Origin: an uncultured Armatimonadota bacterium
GTDB taxonomy: Bacteria > Armatimonadota > Armatimonadia > Armatimonadales > Armatimonadaceae
DNA: 6,816 bases
Assembly (NCBI GenBank): GCA_903881535.1
Contig: CAIRTT010000364.1
Coordinates: forward strand, 1 to 6,816
Direction of reading: 5' to 3'
Part shown: piece after piece, positions 1 to 5,767 of the stretch
How positions within the stretch are numbered: position 1 is the first letter of the stretch
How the letters are laid out: each line of letters starts with the position of its first letter
Made by a program: the position numbers and the translations under genes
The notes under the pieces: model-generated
What the model was told of the DNA's origin: nothing
Database searches by the model: none
Seen by the model: the letters and a program-made list of their open reading frames with translations, nothing else

Positions 1-16
1 AGGCGCTGGATTTCGT

Positions 17-46
17 TTGATGTATGGCTCGGGTGATGTGTGTAAT
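17..46 (+). promoter_or_regulatory. possible sigma70-like promoter upstream of the exporter operon
   Basis: TTGATG (17-22) resembles a -35 box with four of six consensus bases. It is followed after 18 nt by TGTAAT (41-46), which matches the -10 consensus at five of six bases. Initiation would fall near 52-54, just upstream of the ribosome binding site at 66-70, and would exclude the alternative ATG at 24 from the transcript. Such matches arise by chance, and the true promoter could lie left of the window, so this is a weak call. Confidence 0.22.
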
Positions 47-65
47 CGCCTGTACATTAAGGAAA

Positions 66-70
66 AGGAG
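66..70 (+). promoter_or_regulatory. ribosome binding site that decides the TolC-family start
   Basis: AGGAG lies 10 nt before the ATG at 81. The other in-frame candidates (ATG 24, GTG 33, ATG 36) have no comparable purine-rich element at the right distance. The out-of-frame ATG at 71 directly abuts the motif and would be too close for efficient initiation. Confidence 0.65.
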
Positions 71-80
71 ATGGTGCAGA

Positions 81-1484
81 ATGGATGCCTTCCCGGTGAT
101 TTGTCTGATGATGCCATTTCTTGTGGCTATGGGTGGGGAGCTGCAGGTTCCTCGTAAGGTGCTTACCCTTCCGAGTGTGCTTAGCCGTGTAGCGGCGGCA
201 TACCCAAAAGTAAGGGGCATCGCGCAGGAGAAGCAGGCCGCTGCTGGCAAGCTGCGGGAGAAGCAAGGGGCATTCGACACAACCATTAATGTTGGTTTGG
301 AATACCTCAGCTACAACAGCGCAAGCAGCCGTGGGAAGAATGCAGAGGCAAGCATCTCAACCGCAACCGTCGAAATGGCAATGCGAAGTGGCGCGAAGCT
401 TATCGTCGGCCGGGATGCAAACTCAGGGCTGGTCAAGTCGCCGATTTCGAGCACCGGCTCCGATGGGACCATCTACGCAGGAATAAAACTGCCGCTCCTC
501 CGGGGCGCTGGGATTAACGAAAAGAGCATCGCTGAGCTACAGGCAAAGCTTGGCCTTCCCCTCGCGGATGCGGCTATTACACAAGTTGTAGTGGCATCAA
601 AGGCTGCTGCCGGCGGAGTGTATTGGGATTGGGTTGCAGCCGGGCGAAAGCAATCCGTCGCACGGGATCTGTTGGCACTTGCAGTCTTACGGGCAAAGCA
701 GATTGCCCGAGAAGTTGAGCTTGGTGCCCAGCCGCCGATTGCCGTCACGGAAGCCGAACAGGAGGTTCGCCGCCGTGAGGCTGGTCTGAACAAAGCCGAC
801 CGGGATGTCCAGAAAGCCGCAATAAAACTTGCGGGCTACCTTTGGATGGATGATGGGACGCCTCTCCCACCACCGGATGTTGACCAGCTTCCAAACGAAA
901 TGCCCCTGCCGAATTACCCTGAGACCGCACGCCTTCAGGCAAGCCGAGAAGGTGCGCTTGCAAAGCGGCCTGAAATTCTGGCGATTCAGCTGCAGCTCCG
1001 CGCTGTCTCACTCGATGAAACCCTCGCGTTAAACGATGGTCGCCCAGATCTCAGTCTGGTTCTCCAACCCGGACAGGACATGGGGCGCCTCGGAATTGGC
1101 GAAACCCTCAAAGCAGGAATCAACTTTAGCGTTCCGCTTGGCCGCTGGGATGCATCCGGTCGACGGGACACCGCCCGCGCCAAAACCATTAAACTGACGC
1201 AGGATCGCGAGCTCACCAAGCGGCAGGTGCTCCTTGAAGTCGATGATGCGTGGTCGGCGATTCAGGCTGCAGTCGATCGTTTTCGTGCAACGGATGCTGA
1301 AGTCCTACTTGCAAAGCAGCTCGAGACCGGTGAGCGTAAACGCTTCGCTGCCGGTGACTCAACACTCTTTCTCGTCAACCAGCGGGAACGTGCAACCGCT
1401 GAGGCACTTGGCCGCCTCATTGATATCAAACTCGAATACCAGCAGGCTCTCCTTGCCCTGGATGCAGCATCTATCGCGCTTTGA
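81..1484 (+). CDS. TolC-family outer membrane efflux/secretion channel
   Basis: This is the outer-membrane and periplasmic duct of a tripartite exporter, expected to act as a trimer receiving substrate from the HlyD-type adaptor encoded two genes on. From ATG 81 it has 467 residues, normal for the family. The two structural repeats of TolC proteins are visible. The first has PLLRGAGI (138-145) and a helical stretch around GAQPPIAVTEAEQEV (215-229). The second has RPEI (296-299), the SVPLGRWD strand/turn (350-357) and the family-typical RFAAGDSTLFLVNQRE (421-436). Long amphipathic Ala/Glu/Arg helices lie between. Residues 3-18 are hydrophobic and AMG-G (16-19) is a possible signal peptidase site, but this start gives a signal with no basic n-region. 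Starting at ATG 24 would add 19 residues including RKRR and a more conventional basic end. I chose 81 for its ribosome binding site. The frame is closed upstream by TGA at 18-20. The ABC gene follows after 21 nt. I am confident of the family; substrate and exact start are uncertain. Confidence 0.92.
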   Translation: MDAFPVICLMMPFLVAMGGELQVPRKVLTLPSVLSRVAAAYPKVRGIAQEKQAAAGKLREKQGAFDTTINVGLEYLSYNSASSRGKNAEASISTATVEMAMRSGAKLIVGRDANSGLVKSPISSTGSDGTIYAGIKLPLLRGAGINEKSIAELQAKLGLPLADAAITQVVVASKAAAGGVYWDWVAAGRKQSVARDLLALAVLRAKQIAREVELGAQPPIAVTEAEQEVRRREAGLNKADRDVQKAAIKLAGYLWMDDGTPLPPPDVDQLPNEMPLPNYPETARLQASREGALAKRPEILAIQLQLRAVSLDETLALNDGRPDLSLVLQPGQDMGRLGIGETLKAGINFSVPLGRWDASGRRDTARAKTIKLTQDRELTKRQVLLEVDDAWSAIQAAVDRFRATDAEVLLAKQLETGERKRFAAGDSTLFLVNQRERATAEALGRLIDIKLEYQQALLALDAASIAL

Positions 1485-1505
1485 TGAACCTGTAGGAACA
1501 CCACG

Positions 1506-3296
1506 ATGAGTCAACACAACGACAAGAACTCCCACCACCTCGCACACCCATCGGCCATGCAGCGCTTCTTTCACCTGATGCGGCAGGAGCGGGGGGACAT
1601 GGTCGTCCTGGTTACCTACACCATGGTGGCTGGTTTGACGGCACTTGCTGTTCCACTCGCCACTCAGGCCCTGGTCAATATTGTGGCCGCCGGTGTCCTA
1701 GTGCAACCTCTGGTCGTGTTGACGATTCTGGTGTTCTTCGGGATGATTGTCACGGGTATCCTCCAGCTCATGAAGCTCTCCCTTGTGGAGCGCCTCCAGC
1801 AGCGAGTGTTTGCCAAAGTTGCCCTCGAAATGGCCCACCGGATGGTAAATGTCCGCGTGCAGTCCGTACACGGCGAGTATGCCCCAGAACTCATCAATCG
1901 CTTTTTTGATGTCCTGACTATCCAGAAAACACTTTCGAAGCTGCTCCTGGATGGCTTGACAGTCTCCCTCCAAGCATTTGTTGGACTCGTTCTGCTCGCT
2001 GTTTACAGCCCGCTTCTGCTTGGGTTTGACATTCTTATTCTGATGTCTATGGCCTTTATCATCGGGGTACTGGGAATCGGTGGCCTTCGAACAAGCATCG
2101 TCGAGAGTAAAGAAAAGTACCGTGTGGCCGACTGGCTAGAAGAGCTGGCGCGCTGTCATATTGGTCTCAAGCTCCACGCAGATGGCGATTACCTAATGGA
2201 ACGTGCCGACCTCACCGTCGTCAAGTACATCAAGGCCCGGCAGAAACACTTCGCCGTGTACTACCGCCAGGCGGCGGGGAGCTACTTCTTTCAGGCCTTC
2301 GCAAGTGCCGGCGTCCTCGCTATCGGCGGCTGGCTAGTCATCAACCGACAGTTAACCCTAGGCCAGCTCGTCGCAGCGCAGATTATTGTGGTTTCTGTCC
2401 TCGCATCGCTGGACAAGCTCGTTCGCCAGGCGGATCAAGTCTTTGACCTCCTCACAGGTCTCGATAAAGTTGGCCATGTCACGGATCTTGTCACCGAGCG
2501 GACTGGCGGGTACGACCTGCCTGGCGGTGCACATCTCCCAGGAGTTGTCATCAAATGCCACGGCATCCGCTTCTCGTATTCATCAACGCAGGAAGTTCTG
2601 AGGGGCATTGAGTTTGACCTAAAATCTGGAGACCGTGTCAGCCTCGTTGGTGCGAGTGGAGCTGGAAAGTCAACACTTGCGATGATCCTCTGTGGACTGG
2701 AAGAGCCAACGCATGGCACGGTTGAGCTGGATGGATTTGATGTCCGTGCACTCGACCTTGTAAGCCTTCGACGCGAAGTAACGATGGTGGGTTACACCAA
2801 TGAAATCTTTGAGGGGTCTCTCGAGGAAAATGTCCGGGCTGGGCGTGAATGGGTCACGCATCAGGATGTCTGGTGGGCACTCGAACTTGCACAGCTCTCC
2901 GATGAAATTGCACGGATGCCGCAAGGGACCAGCCTTCAGCTCGTCTCGGCAGGCATGAACTTCTCTCGCGGTCAGATACAGCGGCTTCTGCTCGCGCGTG
3001 CTGTTGCCGGTCGCCCGCGGTTGTTGATTCTGGATGAGGCATTTACGGGCATTGATGAACGCACAGCGATGGCCATCCTCGACAATATCTACGCTCCTGA
3101 AAATACGTGGACCATTGTTGACATTTCCCACGACTCTGAAGTTGTCCGCCGCTCCAGCCGCATCGATGTGTTATCTGAAGGCCGGATTGTTGAGAGCGGC
3201 ACACCCGATGAACTGGCAAGTCAGGAGAGCAGTGCTTTCCGTGAGCTGTTCCCATTCCTGACCGCGCGTGTTCTTGCCGAGAGGGCATCCCGATGA
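1506..3296 (+). CDS. ABC exporter half-transporter (fused permease and ATPase), type I secretion-like
   Basis: This inner-membrane pump should work as a homodimer and power export into the adaptor/TolC conduit. The N-terminal 330 residues form an ABCB-type transmembrane domain with about six hydrophobic segments (roughly 33-56, 64-85, 147-170, 172-195, 260-280, 283-300). The ATPase domain follows: aromatic A-loop FSY (356-358), Walker A GASGAGKST (382-390), degenerate signature FSRGQ (486-490), Walker B LLILDE (506-511) with catalytic Glu511, D-loop GID (515-517) and switch His542. The Q-loop position, normally Gln, is Tyr430 (MVGYTNEIFEGS). ATPase activity is still expected because the Walker Lys, Glu511 and His542 are present. 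There is no N-terminal C39 peptidase or peptidase-like domain, which argues against double-glycine leader processing. The start is supported by AGGA at 1494-1497, 8 nt upstream, and the stop overlaps the adaptor start. Lipid or drug export is possible, but the neighbours make a TolC-dependent exporter most likely. Cargo unknown. Confidence 0.93.
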   Translation: MSQHNDKNSHHLAHPSAMQRFFHLMRQERGDMVVLVTYTMVAGLTALAVPLATQALVNIVAAGVLVQPLVVLTILVFFGMIVTGILQLMKLSLVERLQQRVFAKVALEMAHRMVNVRVQSVHGEYAPELINRFFDVLTIQKTLSKLLLDGLTVSLQAFVGLVLLAVYSPLLLGFDILILMSMAFIIGVLGIGGLRTSIVESKEKYRVADWLEELARCHIGLKLHADGDYLMERADLTVVKYIKARQKHFAVYYRQAAGSYFFQAFASAGVLAIGGWLVINRQLTLGQLVAAQIIVVSVLASLDKLVRQADQVFDLLTGLDKVGHVTDLVTERTGGYDLPGGAHLPGVVIKCHGIRFSYSSTQEVLRGIEFDLKSGDRVSLVGASGAGKSTLAMILCGLEEPTHGTVELDGFDVRALDLVSLRREVTMVGYTNEIFEGSLEENVRAGREWVTHQDVWWALELAQLSDEIARMPQGTSLQLVSAGMNFSRGQIQRLLLARAVAGRPRLLILDEAFTGIDERTAMAILDNIYAPENTWTIVDISHDSEVVRRSSRIDVLSEGRIVESGTPDELASQESSAFRELFPFLTARVLAERASR

Positions 3297-4945
3297 CAAC
3301 GCCATCCAACCCCACCCCGCGAATCCACAAAAGCCTCGCGCTGGTTAAGGCACCAAAGAGCGGCAGGCGAATCGCAATCATTCTTATCTTCTTGGTTGCA
3401 TCCGTGGTCCTTGGTCTCGTGCTGATCCCGTGGCAGCAGACGGTCACTGGCTACGGTACAGTCTCCGTTTTCAGTGCGATGGACCGCCCTCAAAACATCG
3501 AAGCACAGATTTCCGGTCGCGTGGTCAGCTGGCATATACAGGAAGGCCAAACGGTCGCTGCCGGGGATGTCATCGCAGAACTGGATGACATCGACTCAAA
3601 GTTCCTCGACCCGGAGCAGGAAAGCCGGATTAAAACACAGCTTGGTGCCCTGAGTGAACAACGTGCTCGCGCTACGGGGCGTATTGAGAGGCTTCAGGCG
3701 CAGGTGGATCAGCTGACCCTGAGCCGGGATGCAGCTATGGACACCGCAAAACAGCGCATTTCGCAGGCTAAACAGCGCTACAAGGGAGCCCAGCAAGCTG
3801 TGCTTGGGGCACGCAAGACCGGGCAGATTGCAAAAGATGTTGTTGAAAGCGGCGCGGCCGAACGTGCTGAGCAGGCGCGTCTACGGGTTCAACAATCCGA
3901 GCAGGCACTGACAGCGGCACGGCAGGAACTTGATACAAGCCGTTATCAGAGAGAGCGTATAAAAACACTTTTTGATGAGGGACTTCGCTCAAAGCGCGAC
4001 TCTGAAATTGCTGAAAATGACTTTGTTAAACGTAAAACCGATGTCGAGCGTGCTGACCTTGCGCTCAAAGTCGCGATGCGTGATGCCACTGTTGGAAACC
4101 TTGACAAAAACCGTGCAGGCCTTGAAGTCGACCGTGTGCAAACAGACATCGAGCGGGCGATTGCAGCCCTCGATGTCGCGGCAAAAGATGTCCTGACAGC
4201 ACAGCTGGACCAGGCAAAAGTGACATCGGATACTGCGGCAACCCTCGATGCAATCGGCGCAACCATGGAAAGTGCACGTGAATCTGTTGCGAAAATCGAT
4301 GCCGATATCCAGAAGCTTCGGATTGAGCAAAGCAATGTTGGCCAGCGGGCAACCCAGCAGGTGGTGCGTTCTCCCGCCGCCGGGCGCATCGTGCGTCTGT
4401 TACAGGTCGGGGCCGGCGCTACGGTGAAGGCTGGGGATGTCCTTGCTGTTCTGGCGCCTGAAACAACTGATCGTGCAGTCGAACTGATGATCACCGACAA
4501 CGATGTCGCGCTGTTGCGCGAGGGGTTGCCTGTCCGTATTCAATTTGCTGGCTGGCCTGCGCTGCAGTTTTCCGGATGGCCAAGCGCAGCTGTTGGAACA
4601 TTCGCCGGACGCGTGGCGGTTATTGATGCGCTTGACGATGGAACGGCAAACTACCGTGTGGTTGTGAAGCCGGATACCACTGCGATTGCATCAAAAACAG
4701 AAGACCCATGGCCAAGGGCAGACATCCTGCGACCGGGTGCGGAAGCCACTGGATGGATCCTTCTCGGTGAGGTTTCCCTCGGTTATGAGCTTTGGAGACA
4801 GTTCAATGCCTTCCCACCAACGGTTGAGCGTCCGCTGGCAGGCGCGATTGGGGGCAAGGGTGATAAGGATGGCAAATCTGGTAAAGACAAGGGCAAATCC
4901 GGAGACAAGAAGTCGCCGTACATCAAGTTGAAACTGCCAAAGTAA
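3293..4945 (+). CDS. HlyD-family periplasmic adaptor (membrane fusion protein)
   Basis: This adaptor links the ABC pump to the TolC channel. It has a short cytoplasmic N-terminus (1-26), one membrane anchor (about 27-46) and a periplasmic body. A split biotinyl-lipoyl domain flanks the hairpin: first half around ISGRVVSWHIQEGQTVAAGD (73-92), second half around RSPAAGRIVRLLQVGAGATV (359-378). Between them, about 106-356 is Ala/Gln/Arg/Asp-rich coiled coil. At its centre is R222-x3-L226-x6-S233, the spacing of the RLS docking motif of AcrA/HlyD-type adaptors, so each arm is about 120 residues. The C-terminal barrel region has the repeated GWPALQFSGWP (420-430) and GYELWRQFN (497-505), which I recognise from a subgroup of HlyD proteins paired with TolC/ABC partners. 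The last 30 residues are a Gly/Lys/Asp-rich tail. At 550 residues it is longer than a typical adaptor. The ATGA overlap with the ABC gene indicates translational coupling; GAGG at 3281-3284 is a suitable ribosome binding site. Family assignment is secure. Confidence 0.93.
   Translation: MTTPSNPTPRIHKSLALVKAPKSGRRIAIILIFLVASVVLGLVLIPWQQTVTGYGTVSVFSAMDRPQNIEAQISGRVVSWHIQEGQTVAAGDVIAELDDIDSKFLDPEQESRIKTQLGALSEQRARATGRIERLQAQVDQLTLSRDAAMDTAKQRISQAKQRYKGAQQAVLGARKTGQIAKDVVESGAAERAEQARLRVQQSEQALTAARQELDTSRYQRERIKTLFDEGLRSKRDSEIAENDFVKRKTDVERADLALKVAMRDATVGNLDKNRAGLEVDRVQTDIERAIAALDVAAKDVLTAQLDQAKVTSDTAATLDAIGATMESARESVAKIDADIQKLRIEQSNVGQRATQQVVRSPAAGRIVRLLQVGAGATVKAGDVLAVLAPETTDRAVELMITDNDVALLREGLPVRIQFAGWPALQFSGWPSAAVGTFAGRVAVIDALDDGTANYRVVVKPDTTAIASKTEDPWPRADILRPGAEATGWILLGEVSLGYELWRQFNAFPPTVERPLAGAIGGKGDKDGKSGKDKGKSGDKKSPYIKLKLPK
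4853..4912 (+). repeat. low-complexity Gly/Lys/Asp coding repeat in the adaptor tail
   Basis: Residues 521-540 of the adaptor are built almost only from Gly, Lys, Asp and Ser, with imperfect reiteration of GK, GDK, GKSG and KDKGKSG units. The DNA shows matching short near-repeats such as GGCAAATC/GGCAAATCC and GATAAGGATGG/GACAAGAAG. It is followed by a short basic end (SPYIKLKLPK). The tail lies after the recognisable barrel region, should be disordered, strongly basic and periplasmic, and probably grew by slippage-type duplication. Function unknown. Confidence 0.6.
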
Positions 4946-4947
4946 GG
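4943..4947 (+). promoter_or_regulatory. ribosome binding site overlapping the adaptor stop codon
   Basis: TAAGG combines the TAA stop of the adaptor gene (4943-4945) with a short Shine-Dalgarno-like AGG, 6 nt before the ATG at 4954. The arrangement suggests that ribosomes finishing the adaptor can reinitiate on the phosphodiesterase gene. The later in-frame ATGs at 4975 and 4978 have no comparable upstream element. Confidence 0.45.
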
Positions 4948-4953
4948 CTGTAC

Positions 4954-5721
4954 ATGGCGCGCTATGATGATGACATGATGCAAACATCTAAGCGATTTTT
5001 GGTTTCCTGTCATCGAGGATGCACGGAACGCGCACCGGAAAATACGATCGCTGCAGCCCTTGATGCGCTACGCCTTGGGGTGGATTTGATTGAGTGTGAT
5101 GTACGCACCACCGCGGATGGCCACCTTGTCATCATGCATGACAGCACGGTTGACCGCACAACGGATGGCTTTGGACCTATCTCAGGGATGACTTTGTCGC
5201 AGGTTCGCCGCTTGCGTATCCGTGACACGCGCTTTGCAGATATCGGTGTGCACAAAGTTCCTACGCTTGAGGAACTGGTGAAGGCTGTGAGTGGGCGCGC
5301 AGGCTTTTACATCGACACCAAGGATGTCCACCCCGTGGCCCTAAAGCGAATTATCCGTGACCCCAAGGTGATTGCAAAGAGCTTTGCGTACATCTCCACC
5401 GATGAAGCAGCGCTTTGGAAACAGCACATCCCAGCGCTGCGCCTGATGGCAACAGCCCCAAGGGATGTCCGTACAGCGGAACAAATGCGTGATTTTCTGA
5501 CCCGGTTTCCACTTTCCGCTCTCGATGGCCCGCTAACGCTGACCAAAGAACAGATTGCTGTTGCCGCTGAAATGGGAGTTGTGTACATCCCGGATACGCT
5601 CACGCTGACCGAAGGGCCGGAAATCTGGTCGGATGTCATCGCCCGTGGAGCCGGTGGAATCCAAACCGACCGTCCAACGGTGCTGCTGGGTTTTCTCCGC
5701 AAGCGTGGGATGACACACTAG
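4954..5721 (+). CDS. glycerophosphodiester phosphodiesterase (GDPD family)
   Basis: Predicted to hydrolyse glycerophosphodiesters (deacylated phospholipid head groups) to an alcohol and sn-glycerol 3-phosphate, using a divalent metal and a TIM-barrel fold. The N-terminal family block is almost textbook: HRG (20-22) with catalytic His20, APENT (27-31), ECD (47-49) with metal ligands Glu47 and Asp49, and MHD (61-63) with the second catalytic His62, then DRTTDGFG (67-74), VPTLEELV (102-109) and TDRP (238-241) near the end. The position where many GDPDs have a metal-binding Glu in an IEIK-like motif reads IDTK, with Asp121. The usual TVN element near the C-terminus is replaced by a different segment (YIPDTLTLTEGPEIW). 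The protein has 255 residues, a normal length, and no signal peptide or membrane segment, so it should be cytoplasmic. It starts 8 nt after the adaptor stop, so it is probably co-transcribed with the exporter. A lipid-derived substrate link to the exporter is possible but unproven; the exact diester substrate is not readable. Confidence 0.9.
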   Translation: MARYDDDMMQTSKRFLVSCHRGCTERAPENTIAAALDALRLGVDLIECDVRTTADGHLVIMHDSTVDRTTDGFGPISGMTLSQVRRLRIRDTRFADIGVHKVPTLEELVKAVSGRAGFYIDTKDVHPVALKRIIRDPKVIAKSFAYISTDEAALWKQHIPALRLMATAPRDVRTAEQMRDFLTRFPLSALDGPLTLTKEQIAVAAEMGVVYIPDTLTLTEGPEIWSDVIARGAGGIQTDRPTVLLGFLRKRGMTH

Positions 5722-5753
5722 CAAATCGTTTTGTGTGCGTGTTAGATAGCCTC

Positions 5754-5758
5754 AGGAG
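5754..5758 (+). promoter_or_regulatory. ribosome binding site of the glycoside-hydrolase-like gene
   Basis: AGGAG lies 9 nt before the ATG at 5768, in a 46-nt spacer. It fixes the start of the last gene. The spacer (5722-5767) shows no convincing promoter and no hairpin followed by a T-run, so the gene could still be part of the upstream transcript. Confidence 0.65.
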
Positions 5759-5767
5759 TCCATCAAG

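Noticed and set aside
1..20. Possible 3' end of an upstream gene reading ...ALDFV-stop (TGA 18-20).
   Set aside because: Only five codons are visible, which is too little to tell coding from non-coding sequence.
81..170. Lipoprotein signal in the TolC leader (Cys8 within FPVIC).
   Set aside because: The residues before the Cys (PVI) do not fit a lipobox, and the Cys lies at the start of the hydrophobic stretch rather than after it.
2670..3131. Minus-strand open frame (153 codons) antisense to the ATPase domain.
   Set aside because: The + strand encodes Walker A, signature and Walker B motifs across this region. The opposite frame has no recognisable domain.
3946..4500. Long minus-strand open frame (184 codons) antisense to the adaptor.
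   Set aside because: Its composition (Ser/Arg/Ala-rich with no domain pattern) is that of a shadow frame opposite a coiled-coil gene, and the + strand protein is clearly real.
81..5721. Frequent recurrence of GATGTC(C) along the window.
   Set aside because: The occurrences fall in-frame as Asp-Val codons inside genes and follow the strong preference for GAT and GTC. There is no regular spacing or intergenic clustering.
5713..5738. Inverted repeat around the GDPD stop (ACACAC...GTGTG, with an inner CAAA/TTTG pairing).
   Set aside because: The two short stems are separated by a bulge, are AT-rich and have no following T-run, so it is not convincing as a terminator or regulatory hairpin.
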